Of a DNA stretch of 64,000 nt, positions 45,601 through 56,032 are shown piece by piece; position 1 is the stretch's first letter; each line of letters starts with the position of its first letter. The notes under the pieces were generated by a model. That model worked only from the letters and a program-made list of their open reading frames with translations. It was not told where the DNA came from and searched no databases. Source of the DNA: Clarireedia homoeocarpa (lineage: Eukaryota > Ascomycota > Leotiomycetes > Helotiales > Rutstroemiaceae). Made by a program: the position numbers and the translations under genes. The stretch spans positions 533,365-597,364 of the forward strand of contig LNKV01000036.1 in the NCBI GenBank assembly GCA_001465935.1, in the 5' to 3' direction.

Positions 45601-46216
45601 GTGACACTTGTTGATTTGCAGCTGTTGTAATCATCGAGATCCCAGGTTTCCCGGTCATCCGTTGTGGACTGATATGATGTTGTTTGTTCACCGGCTGCGC
45701 CATCGTTCGTTACAACTTTGTTAAGCCTGGACAAATCGCAATAATATAGTACATCTCCTTCCTTTAGAGCGGTGGCAGAGGTTACGGTCACTGCTATACC
45801 ATTTGTTGCGGGTCTGTAGTTATCTGAGATATATTGATAGATGTCTGAGATCAAAAGTTAGTAACTGCTTTAAGTCAAAGGTTAGGAAACCGTACTCTTT
45901 GTGGGGTTGTATTTAAATTTTTCGAGCTTTCCAAATATTCTCCCAGCAAGATCTCGAGTTTCGATATGCGGGAATGACCAGGAATTGTCGCCGCTTGAAG
46001 ATCCGAGAGCCAACAAAGCACTTTCGATCATCTCGATAGCTTTGCTCACGCCCTTATCAACGAGAAGTTCACTATGTGCTAGCAGTTTCATTAGGATCGA
46101 ACAATCGTGATAGGTCCGACTTATTGGAACTAACCACCACAAGAAGCTTGATCGTAGTACATAGCTGCTTCTGCTTGACACCATAGAGCTGTCAAGAAAA
46201 GAACCGAGAGCTTCAT
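42688..46216 (-). CDS. Large secreted HExxH zinc metalloprotease with Ser/Thr-rich stalk
   Basis: Seven exons (46216-46135, 46078-45896, 45844-45504, 45413-45258, 45207-45066, 45005-44091, 44027-42688) give 1,052 residues. It opens with a signal peptide (MKLSVLFLTALWCQAEA). The zinc motif HELTH (253-257) is formed across the fourth intron. Downstream DHGGTSQAYGWYN resembles the third-ligand region of M35-type aspzincins (GTxDxxYG), but the Asp is not in the expected place. A Ser/Thr-rich region (~320-560) follows, then a Cys-containing segment (CSASGVAHCTSTCAVS, SSCGQVCTTVTTC), four exact 9-residue repeats of QPSTTSTSV and a C-terminal Cys-containing domain ending PTYCGSVSV. Inferred: secreted, O-glycosylated, cell-wall or extracellular endopeptidase. 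No membrane anchor is evident. Exon 6 acceptor was chosen to hold frame (FNADSLAYFAMG). Confidence 0.8.
43167..43274 (-). repeat. Four exact 27-bp coding repeats
   Basis: Unit TACTGGTTGTGCTTGGTTGG plus ACGGAGG (plus strand) is repeated four times without a difference, each coding QPSTTSTSV in the metalloprotease stalk. Identity at the DNA level suggests recent expansion or homogenisation, so copy number is likely to vary between strains. Confidence 0.9.
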
Positions 46217-47714
46217 CTTGCTTGATGTTGCAGGGTTATATATGGAAAAAAAATCTCCGAGTTGCGTTAGAGAAGGGTTTAAACATCCAAAGATGTGTTG
46301 AAAGTTCAGAGACCACGAGAAAGGAAGTAAAGAGGTAGACGATTTTGCACCCTTGGAAGAAGCAAAGAGAATTGAAAGAGAAAAGAAAACGTGCCAGACA
46401 TCCTTCTAATGGGACTCTTCAGCGGGATATATACATTCTTCCTACAATATCAGTACCATAAAGCACGTGAATAACCTTGCTTTTGAGATTATTCTGATAT
46501 CTAAATTCTTTGCTGGTGAGTTGTGAAGCACAGAATCATGAGGATCCCGGAAGGAATAAGGTGTGTAGGACAAATCTTATCAGTCATGTATCCGGGAACA
46601 AAATAATGATGTCGCCGATTGCAATAATTCAATGCCGAACATCAAAACCCCTTATTCTAAATTTACCTCGGTATTCTCCCAATTAACTATCACGCTGGCG
46701 ATATGCTTCTCTAATCCCGCCTCATCAGAATCGTATGAGTCCACGATAGCGATCATATACCCGGTGAGTAGCGGTTGTATCGCAGCAGGAATAGATTTTC
46801 AATCATACCGGTAGGATCGCTAATGAGAAGGGCAAACAGGATGAAACATGGTGATGGAATTCAGGGTGCCGGGATGATAGAGAAGCGAGGCTTATGTTTT
46901 ATTGGTAGCTTTGGGGACAAAGATAGGTTTCCTAAGCATAAGGCTAATCTGACTGTTTGCGTACCGGGAATCTGTAAAAAGCCAGGTGATGTACACTTCA
47001 GCTGAGCTCCAACCGTTTTCCAACTTGCTTGGCGTAACTGGTTATACTTCACCCACGCTCAGCCTCTGTAGGATCATAAGGCTGGTTCATATTCCCAATT
47101 TGAAATTGCCGAGATGGTTAATTAATTCTAAACACAGATGAAAATAACTCCAGTGAACTCCTTCATGCCTCTTGCTCTGTGTAATCCTGTCAGTCCACAC
47201 TGTCTAAATTCACGTCGCACCAGGGTTGTCACGATAGCACTCAACACTCCCGTTACATGAACGTCAGCTACGGCCCACTTGCACCATCGGCTATTGATCG
47301 ACTGGCCTTATCTTCGAAAAGCACCACAAGGTACTCCACTTTGCCTTCGAAGTTAATGATCGTAAGACCAATGCTTGATTCTAATCTGAGGACATGATCT
47401 AATCCACATCCCACAATAGAATCACGTTCCAGAATATTGCATATAGCACTATATCAGAACTCGGGTATGCTCCAATGCGGCCCCGCCTCTTGACTCTAGA
47501 ATAACAACCTCCATCTCTCTTCGAGTCCAGCAATATCGAAAGAGTGAGCAACATTTACACTTGTTTATTGGCGACTGACTAAGACCCAACGGCGTTGCTC
47601 GAACGACATACAACCGCACTCTAGATCATCTGCACATTGCAGTGATTGAACCTACAAATAACGTCTGCTAAGCTTGGAGTCACCCGAACTCTGGATCTCT
47701 GTACTACACCTAAA
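46217..47714. other. Divergent intergenic region, metalloprotease / DUF7730-like
   Basis: 1.5 kb between divergent start codons. No gene or RNA recognised. A TATATA-like sequence lies near 46428-46434, about 210 bp upstream of the metalloprotease start. Confidence 0.45.
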
Positions 47715-48906
47715 ATGTCTCATCAGCACCGAAGAATTGGACGAAACATATTCGCCTGGCCCACCGAGACGGAATGCTTGCAGCACGGCACGGTGAAAAT
47801 GTTCAGCCGCTGCATCCTAATCTGGACCATCGCCGGTCCCATAGTAGGACCCTTATTTCTGATCGGCTCTGTCGTCTCATACCTGCGTCCCAGCTCCTTT
47901 AAACAGCGTGCCCAATATAGACATTCATTTAACAGTTGGGCTGCTGCGAAGAAAGAAGCGAAACTTCTTGAAGAGAGATGGAGGATAGATATCAGAGCTA
48001 AGGAACCAGAACCACTTCCTCGTACACGGACTCGGGCCCTATCGCTCACAGCTAGGAAGCCCGAGCAAGGGGACGAGAATGAGTTGGGACTAGGGTTATT
48101 TTCTCGCCTGCCTCCAGATATTCGTATTCTGATTTGGGAACTCACGTCTGGAGACCAGAAGATAGCGTTATATCCTGGGAAGCGAAGAATCCTGTATCAT
48201 GTTCTCTCTGTAGCAGAGTCCGAAAATGAAAACATTGACTTCAGTCAGGGAATGCCGGTGGACTTCGCATCCAGCATCCAGCAGCCACAGGCGAACCTTT
48301 CTGCTCTATTGAAATTATCGCGAGTAATGTAAGTATTGCCCTATTTTCCAGAGATTAGTAGTAATGGACTCTGTTCCTTCTCTTAGTTACCGTGAGACGG
48401 CCCCACTCCTCTACAATCAGAATACATTTATACTCTACCAGAATCTTACACTTTCTTATCTCCAACTCACAACTCTTCCTCATCGCTTCACCAGTATTCG
48501 TCATCTCGCCGTCCATTTTCAATTTCGTTTCCTCTGGACATTCTCGCGTGATCCACGAGGTGAACTCATAACTCCAACATCGGCTCCATTCGACCCATCG
48601 ACATGGCTTCAGACCTGTAATATCTTATCAACCATGACGTCTCTCTGTACGCTTTTCATCAACATCCGTGGTCCCTTCGAAGCCAACTCCCAGATCATAG
48701 AAGTACTGGATACTATAAGTGAATCCGAAATCACCTGTCCGAAAGCGGGGTTCAAGGTTCGCGTTCCGTGGCCACGCGTTATTGCTAGAACTAAAGACGA
48801 CGCGATTGACCGAAGGTTTGAACATAAGCAGTTCCCATTCGAGGTCATGAGGCTTGGAGACGTGAAACCTGATGAGTGGACAGGTTTTGAGTGGGCAGAG
48901 GATTGA
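47715..48906 (+). CDS. Membrane-anchored DUF7730/F-box-like protein
   Basis: Exons 47715-48328 and 48387-48906 (58-nt intron, GTAAGT...CTCTTAG) give 377 residues. Residues ~36-58 form a hydrophobic helix (ILIWTIAGPIVGPLFLIGSV), so the protein is probably anchored near its N-terminus. The region LFSRLPPDIRILIWEL is F-box-like. After the splice, RVIYRETAPLLYNQNTFIL is the hallmark of a large fungal family annotated as DUF7730 or F-box-like proteins (CRxIYxExxxLLYxxNTF). The usual Cys before the Arg is absent here (KLSRVIYRE). No enzymatic function is known. An upstream in-frame extension exists, but MSHQ at 47715 is the first ATG before the hydrophobic helix. Confidence 0.75.
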
Positions 48907-50860
48907 GCAGGAGCATGGTGAAAAGATAAGGAGTATCGTTGGAGCAGGGTACTATTGCAGCATGTCGAGCTCCATAATGTATTGGCCAGTTCTGCCTATC
49001 AAGAGATTATTTTATCAGTAATGAGTTACCGATATCTAGATAGTCAAATGCCCAAAATGGCTGAGAAACAACGTGTTTCGTGGCACGTGGGTGGATAGGT
49101 ACTTCTGCCTAGCAATATTACGGCTGCCTGAGGTCACAATATTCTGCTAATGCTTATTCAGCCAGCTGTGCTTACTCAGAGGCTGACAACGACCTCCTGG
49201 ATTGTGCAAGAAACCGCTGAAAATCTGCCCGCAGTAGCCAAGTTTTGGGAAGTGGGTTTCTTACAGTTCCAAGCCTGGGGTATTGGAAGACCTACTCGTT
49301 TGGGCTTAAAGTACGCTAAATAAGGGAGGGTATTTCGAGTGGGTTTATGCGGGAGAAAGTCGATAGTATTATTTTTGGGACAGGAAAAATTCTTACATCC
49401 CCTAACTTACTCAAACATGCCCTGCCCAAAATATATCCTTGAGACGGAGGTATTCTTGGATCGGGGGATTGGGGCAGTGGAGTTTAACGACTCATAAGAT
49501 ATATCAGCACTTCATAGAACTGGCTTGCGAAGAATTGACTGAATAATACTAGCGGTAGAATTTCTCACATTTTCTGTAGCCTTCGGAAAACAAGTAGAAG
49601 GAAAGATACCCTTCTTTTATATTAAGTGTTGAGATCCAAATTTTAAGATTCCCGAGACCTGATGCTTTCTGGTACAAATTCGAGGAACGTGACTCGCAAA
49701 CATATATGACTTTAAACCCGCGAGTAGAGGCCAACTTCATTCTAATTTTCTTGGCTATATGAAGTATGAAAAGTTCAGAGACACCAGGAAACTTATCTTA
49801 GTACTACAAATTTCAAAATTATTTTCGTGAGATACTCAACTCTATCCATAAGGCTTGTAAAAATTCAAGCTATCAGAGGATCGGGAGGATAAAGCAAATG
49901 GCAGTCTAAGGCATCTATATAGGCAAAACAGAAGTAATAAATAGTGGAATGTAGCACTATGTAAGTAAATATCTGCCGTAGTCCTTATTCTCCCTTGTTG
50001 TCATATACTACTCTAGCCCCATCACTGAACTGCCCGAATCGTTCTTCCTCTCAATCCGCTTCCTGATGAATCAAATTCTTACCACGCTTTCAAGAATCCC
50101 ACGTCATTTCTTCTGGTATGCAGATACATTCTTGGTTCACGAATCCCGGTGCGATATCTTTTTCAAACAACACCAAGGCTAGAATATGCACGGATAGGTA
50201 TAGGTGCAAGTGCAGGCGTTCCAGAGGAAACCGAAACAGGAATAATACGAAAGGGGAAGCTCTTCTCTGGACGGTAAGAGCCTTTTCAGAAGGTCTTGAA
50301 TCTACCTCACCTCGCCTCCCCCTCCTCTCTCCCCTTTCCCTTCTCAGCCCCGCCTACCTCTCCAACCCCCTCGACCTCACCATCACTGACACGGTCCCTC
50401 TCACACCCCAAAACCATTGATGCATGCTACTCAAGTCGGATATTACAAATTTGTATTCTCATCCAGCCAACAATCATCAGAAACTCCTAGACTAGAATTA
50501 TCTCGCTCGGTGTGCCGATGTTTACACAGCTAGGGGGCATCTTCCCGTATTCGTCCACATTTGTGATGCATCCCAAATCTATTTTGACGTTACAAAACCT
50601 GCCAATCGGTTTAGTACCCTTGTCTGTTCCACTAGAACAGGGCGGACGTTTTTCTCCACATTTGTGTATAGTAGTGCCGAGCCGCCTGTAATAGGGGTCT
50701 TTCAGCACTAAGTGATTTGCTGTATTTCATCCATTTCACCGCATATGTCCTCCCATTACTACTTTTGCAAAGAAGCACAAATCCCAAATCCTCAAGCCAC
50801 ATCAAACAGCTGGTTGAGCCTTCATAGTGAATTTTTAATGTGGTTGCTTAATAATAAATT
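48907..50860. other. 2-kb region without supported genes
   Basis: Nothing recognisable on either strand. Composition becomes AT-rich in patches toward 50,820-50,880, just before the decayed transporter begins. Confidence 0.45.
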
Positions 50861-50877
50861 ATTAAATTACAACTAAT

Positions 50878-51598
50878 CTTCCACAACGGTTCCAAGCTGT
50901 CAATGGTATGTCTCCTGTGGCAGCTAGTGTGCGGCTCATGCCATTTAGCGCGTTCATCGCATTTGGGACCGTTATTGCAAACATGATTGCTGGAAAAGGA
51001 CATATTCCACCTATTTATCTAGTGTTTGTCGGTTCGAGCCTGCAAATCATTAGAATGGCTCTTATTTCCATCTTTCCAGGTGGCAGGCATGTCATCTCGG
51101 TTATTTATGGATATGAAGTGATTGCTGGTCTCGGTGTTGGGATGGTCATTGGAATGGTTATTGTTGTGCCTCCGCATGTTGTAGAAAAAAGAGATACAGG
51201 TAAGAAGCACTGCGTATTATTATTTCTCCTATTTCTTATCATTGCTGCAAAGTATCAAGAAGTTGAAAAGATGAATATGCTAACGAATTTGCCCAGCCAT
51301 TGCAAGCGGGGCATACTTGCAATTTTGAGCCTTCGGTGGAGCCATAGGTCTAGCCGTCACTTCAGCAGCGATGAACAATTACCTCTCGTCTCACTTAAAA
51401 CATATAATCGACTCGGCACAGCTGGCTCATCTTTTTCAATCTATTTCAACTATTGTAACTTTTCACCTGATATTCAAGAAAAGGTCCTACAAACCTTTGC
51501 AGAAGGCTATTAACTGCAGATGTATATCATGGCTGCGTTTGCTGGACTGCAACCTTTGTTGGCTGCCATTTTCTGGGCGAAGCCGCAGGTCAAGGTAT
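50878..51598 (+). pseudogene. Decayed MFS transporter, C-terminal half
   Basis: From about 50878 the frame reads LPQRFQAVNGMSPVAASVRL and continues through IYGYEVIAGLGVGMVIGMVI and PPHVVEKRDT, typical of the C-terminal half of fungal MFS drug/sugar-type transporters. A normal intron (51200-51296, GTAAGA...GCTAAC...CCCAG) joins RDT to AIASGAYLQF. There a TGA replaces the usual Arg codon of QFRAFGG. Homology continues out of frame (AFGGAIGLAVTSAAMNNYL), shifts again near 51460 (SPDIQEKVLQTFAEGY), hits a stop at 51511-51513 and ends LLAAIFWAKPQVKV. The N-terminal half is missing; upstream DNA is AT-rich and unrelated. A truncated, frameshifted, non-functional copy. Confidence 0.78.
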
Positions 51599-52060
51599 AG
51601 AGAAACTAGAAGTGAGAACACTGAAGATTGTTGCACCACGGCTCTCGCCAATCTTTTCAGTATATAAAGCTTTGTTATTTAACAATTCATATCTGGGCAC
51701 GTAAACATCCGTTCTTCCGTCTACAAGGGCTTTGTCATTGAACCCTTCCCTCCTCGTGAGGTCAGCTTCAACCCACTTGGCAAACCAGGTGCTGACGTCC
51801 AGCCAACTCAAGCCGTCGAGCTTTGGGTCTTCAACCACAGTCCACTTCAGGTTCTCCCACAGATCTTCCTCCTCTTTCAGGAATTCCTTCGCGAGTTCTT
51901 GCATGATCGACATAAAAGTGTCCCATTTCTCCTGCGATTTGTATGTGCAGCGATAGATAACGAAGCCCCATTCTTTGGCTCTCCCTACTCTCTGCATCGC
52001 GTCTAGGTGTTTTCGAATCAAATCCTGGGCAGTATCATAGTGTGGCTGTGGATATGGCAT
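51590..52060 (-). CDS. Unknown 156-residue protein (WGFVIYRCTY family)
   Basis: Single exon from ATG 52060 to a stop at 51590. The block AKEWGFVIYRCTYKSQEKWD followed by FMSIMQELAKEFL and WTVVEDPKLDGLSW is one I associate with a common fungal protein family of unknown function (short Trp-rich domain). Homologues that I recall are longer at the C-terminus, and here the end (TIFSVLTSSFSIP) looks unconserved and runs into the tail of the MFS pseudogene on the other strand, so the gene may be 3'-truncated. No signal peptide or membrane segment. Confidence 0.6.
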   Translation of the reverse strand: MPYPQPHYDTAQDLIRKHLDAMQRVGRAKEWGFVIYRCTYKSQEKWDTFMSIMQELAKEFLKEEEDLWENLKWTVVEDPKLDGLSWLDVSTWFAKWVEADLTRREGFNDKALVDGRTDVYVPRYELLNNKALYTEKIGESRGATIFSVLTSSFSIP

Positions 52061-53164
52061 TTTGGAGGATGTTCTTCGCTTTGAGAAGCAGAAAAAATAG
52101 GTTCAAGTGTTTCTGAAGAGTGGTTGCTTCTTATTGTGTGTTGCTTGGAATCGTGGAATAGAGAGTCCGAAGCCCAAATCCGTGAAATGGTTCCTTGCGC
52201 GAATGGTAAAACGGGGATATAGAAGTGTGGTACTATACAGCTGAAAACCAGAGCATGCACCTGTTTACCACCAACCGTTGGTGAGGGTCCGAACCATTAA
52301 TACTAGTCACCAATGACTGGAAGAAACCGTCATCGTGTAAGCGACCATCCGAAATAGTGCTAGCTTAACAGAGTATCAGATCATGGTACGGGTAGTTCGT
52401 CTGTTGTCCTCCGTTAGTGAGTTGGTGTGAGTTGGTGTGAGTTGAGAGGACGCAAATTAAGGAGGGATGATATTGGAAGCCCGGCAGAGTTTCAGGAGGA
52501 GGAATAAGAAAAGCTAGGGCTCAAGGGGTGGATCAACCGAGGCCGATCGGTTGAGAAGAGGGGTAAACCCCAACTCAACAAGTCTATATGAGGAGAAAGG
52601 AGAAGGGAAAAGGATAGCAGTTGGTTTCTATGTATACAAATTGAATTTGATCCGTTGCGGAGCGGTTAATTGGAATCCCCAGAAAGAGTGGAGTAGACTT
52701 AAGGTTTCAGGCTTTAAACTTTATGCCTAAGGTTCCAAACCCTTGGATTTTTGAGGATATACTTTGTTGCCAGCCTAAAGTACGGCCTAGAAGATTTATT
52801 TAAACTCCTAAATTTAGCCTATAAGCTTATAAGAAGGATCTTGTTTGTTCATATTGATCTTTATACGAACCAATCTTATACATCTTATACCTCCTCCTGT
52901 TGGCCACAACCTTCGCCCCAAGCATCTTTGCCTTTCCAACTTGTAATCAGGTTTCAATGGTGCTGGTAGAAACCAATTACACTGTCCAAGCGCGCAGCTC
53001 TCAGGCTACTATTGAAGAACGCTAGTAATGAGACTGAACCTTGTCCTCATTGATAAATATTATATTTAAAAATAAAAATTTAAGCTTTATCAAACAGTAC
53101 AAACTGCGGCCTGATAGGTGAGATAACCGGCCGCTTTACGAGAAACGGGATATATACTAACAAC
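52061..53164. other. AT-leaning intergenic region before tRNA-like element
   Basis: No gene supported. A GAGTTGGTGT repeat lies near 52420-52443. From about 52740 to 53160 the sequence becomes AT-rich with TTTAAA and TTATA motifs, consistent with a mutated repeat. Confidence 0.45.
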
Positions 53165-53165
53165 C

Positions 53166-53247
53166 CAAACTATAGTTCAGTGGTAGAATTCTTGCTTTGG
53201 GAAACCAAATATGTAAGAGGTCTCCGGTTCGATCCCGGATTAGGCCC
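53166..53247 (+). tRNA. tRNA-Pro(TGG)-like element, probable pseudogene
   Basis: A-box TAGTTCAGTGG (53174-53184) and B-box GGTTCGATCCC (53226-53236) are intact. The T arm pairs perfectly (TCCGG/CCGGA), the D stem pairs with one G-T, and the anticodon stem CTTGC/GTAAG pairs around loop TTTGGG, giving anticodon TGG with a short intron of about 10 nt after position 37, as in fungal tRNA-Pro genes. The acceptor stem fails: 5' CAAACTA against 3' TTAGGCC pairs at only one position. A T31 tract follows at once. C-to-T and G-to-A differences from a normal tRNA-Pro fit RIP-type decay, so it is probably inactive as a tRNA, though Pol III could still transcribe it. Confidence 0.55.
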
Positions 53248-53250
53248 TCT

Positions 53251-53252
<2 letters not shown>

Positions 53253-53283
<31 letters not shown>
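53253..53283 (+). terminator. T31 run, Pol III-type terminator
   Basis: Thirty-one consecutive T residues begin six bases after the tRNA-like body. Far longer than the 4-7 T needed for Pol III termination. Confidence 0.55.
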
Positions 53284-53285
<2 letters not shown>

Positions 53286-54459
53286 ATTTCTTCTCTGCAA
53301 ATCGCTGAAACACCCCAGAAAGGTAACTAACTAGTGGTGTCTGCAATCGCTCTCTCTTGTCTATGCCTTGCAATCATGCATTTTTGAAGAAAGCGTTTGG
53401 GCTGTGCGTACGTGCAGGTAGGACTCCGATCGACGGGATTGGCTGTCCGGTAGCGTCCGACTGTATCTTGACTTCACCACATGACTTTGTAGCCTTGTAG
53501 GAGCTCGCGCATCGGTCACAACAAGCAACATACTTAGGACCCGATTATCTAAAGGTCTTTAATAAAGGTTTATGAGTGACAACGTACTGTTCATTCAATC
53601 ACAAGTCGAGGCAATGAAATAGTCCAGAGCCAGCGGTATTCAGTCAAGTCAGCCCACTTCAACGGCCGTACTTGCCACATTGCTTTCAGTTGAGTACAGC
53701 CACCTCTCGCGAGCCAAGTTTTGATTTGCGGAGAACTATCAAGCAAAAGACAGAGAGAAGACGTCGAAGAAGGAAGAAGAGAAACAGCGACGCGTGATAT
53801 GGTTAAGAGATGATTGCCCAGACTCATCATCGGGTTCAAAAAAAGAATTTCTAAGGCAGACACTGGAAATTCTATCGTCACTAGCAGGAAGGAGGTCCAA
53901 AATATATAGATTATGTGCCCGTAACTACGGCTACTATCAGATCTCCACCTTTCGATCTTGCGAACGCAGCACGATTACTTCAAGAAGTCCCTAGCGAGAG
54001 CTTGAAGAACATAGCTAGGATTCATATACCAAAAGCTTGAAGTCCACTGGGGAGCTTAAGACGCTGTCTGGGAAATGGCTTCCTTGTAGCGTGCTTCATT
54101 TTGGAATCACCTCTGCGATGGTTGCTGGTGCTCCGCCGAGCATATCGCGGGCCGTAAGAACCAATGTAAGCAAGTGCCTGTTGAGCTTTAACTATTGCAT
54201 CTACTTCCTTGTCTCAGTATAATTAATGATTTAGAAGAGTTCTTCAAGCCATTGAGACGCCAGAACAGCCAGACCACTTAGACTGTCCGCAAGATGTTTT
54301 AAAAGAAAGTGGCAACGTCCTCGCTTTCCGGATGTCAAGAATCACAACCTCGTTTGCACTGTCAATCATCATTATGAGTAAAATGATTCTAAAGTATCCT
54401 ATAATTAGAAATTAAAGCATCTCACTATGTATGTACAAGAGTCTCCTATCATCAGCACC
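53284..54459. other. Intergenic with possible gene remnant
   Basis: One stretch near 53945-54035 can be read as PPFDLANAARLLQEVPSESL followed by KNIARIHIPKA and a stop. It has coding-like composition but no start, no partner exon and no family I recognise. Nothing else supported. Confidence 0.35.
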
Positions 54460-56032
54460 TTATGCATCATGTAGCTCCCCCTGCTCTGGTTTCCGACCAT
54501 AAAATACAACACTATCGCATGTATTAGCATATCTCGTTTCCCAAAGAAGTAATGATACAACTTACACATCAACATAGGAATGAATTCTCCGATTCTTAGC
54601 ATCCTTCCTCACCTCCACAAGGAACATCTCCACCTCCTCCGGCCGCCACCCTAATCCCGTCGTCAAATTCCTCATCGTCATGGCATGAATCCCATCCATC
54701 AAATTCTGCTGCATCCACACCGCCAATAACTTCTCCTTCTTCCCCTTTGGCCACGGATTACACGGCCAATAAAAGTGTTTCTCCACAATATCCACAAACC
54801 CCGCCTCCTTCATAAACCTACCATAATGCTTCGAATTCGTTAACTTCCTTCCGCGTTTCTCAGCCGCGAGACAGGACACGTATCCCCATTCTTGCAGCGC
54901 CGTTCCATCCATGCTGGAGTCGATGCACATAATGGGCATTTGGGGATCTTGCATTTCGAGATAGCCCCCGGGACGGAGACAGGAATACGCACTTTGGATA
55001 ACGGCTGAGGGAGAGCTGAAGCAGGAGAGCATGGCGCGGCCGTGGATATAGTCGAACTTTTGGCTGTAGGTCCAGGGTTCTTCGGCGTCGTTTACTTCGA
55101 AAGTACAGTTTGGTGGTACGCTGCAGGGTGTTAGTCATGGCTGAGAGATGGGTGTCATGGTGGTTACTAGAGCGGTTGAATGGGACTGAGATCGGTGCCG
55201 ATTACATGAGCCGAGGGATACTGTTCAGCTTGAGAAGAGAGTCAGTCAGTTCTTTCCTTGGAACTCAAAGGATGATTTGCATACCAAACTCAGTCGCCCA
55301 TAAGCCGGTCCCTGTTCCGATGTCCAAGACATTGTGTAGATCTGATGGAAGCGGGGCTAGATGTAATGCTCCATCGAACGATAATGAAAACAGGTGATGC
55401 TGTAGATCTTCATAACATGGTCAGTATACAACTTTTGAGAAAGCGACGAATACATACCCAATCTTTCTTGTTCCGCGTCATCATTCGGAAGGATGTATTC
55501 TACATCGCGATCAATATTCACTCGCAAACTTCCCAGATTTCAGCTGGGATAACGTACTTCCCGAATTATACGCATGATAAGTCCGTCCATTTTCCTCAAC
55601 AAACTGCATAATGCTTTCTCTCAAAGAAACCGTAGAGCTCCTACCCTACACATCAGAACGCAACCTTTGGCCTCCCACCCAACCGTACTCACATAGTCGA
55701 ATCCCCCATAGAAGAATCCGTATCGCTCGACGCCCCCTGTCATCGCATCAGCCAAGTCTCCTTCGTTGACAAGTTGAGCTTACCACGGAACTAACTTGTG
55801 AATCTATCTCCAACTCGGGTGCACCTTGCGCTTCGGTATTTGATGCATTGCTATTGATCGCTGTCGGATGTTCATGGCTGGTGGACGTATTTGAACCTGG
55901 GGGTGCATTTTGATTCTCATTTCTGTCCTGCTCATTGGTGCGATTTTGGGTGTTTACTACAGGTGCATCACCACCTTCTCCCTGTTCATGAAGATCATAA
56001 GATCCCTGAACAAGATCCTCGTTTTCCCGCAT
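54460..56032 (-). CDS. LaeA/TAM-type SAM-dependent methyltransferase
   Basis: Eight exons: 56032-55796, 55736-55693, 55640-55558, 55499-55458, 55407-55285, 55228-55168, 55120-54566 and 54511-54460, total 398 residues. Disordered N-terminus, then ENGRTYHAYNSGKYILPNDD, the entry motif of this family. Motif I VLDIGTGTGLWATEFA (~163) and HVIGTDLSPIQPLYVPPNCT bind SAM; FEVNDAEEPWTY, FDYIHGRAM and YLRPGG-like SCLRPGGYLEMQD follow. The last intron (54512-54565) skips a stop and restores the family end VVFYGRKPEQGELHDA. Role by family: SAM-dependent methyltransferase, related to LaeA-like and trans-aconitate methyltransferases; some regulate secondary metabolism, most are uncharacterised. First-intron donor is ambiguous (GTTAGT or GTAAGC 12 nt later). 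Start chosen at MRENEDL; an in-frame ATG 132 nt upstream exists. Confidence 0.9.
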
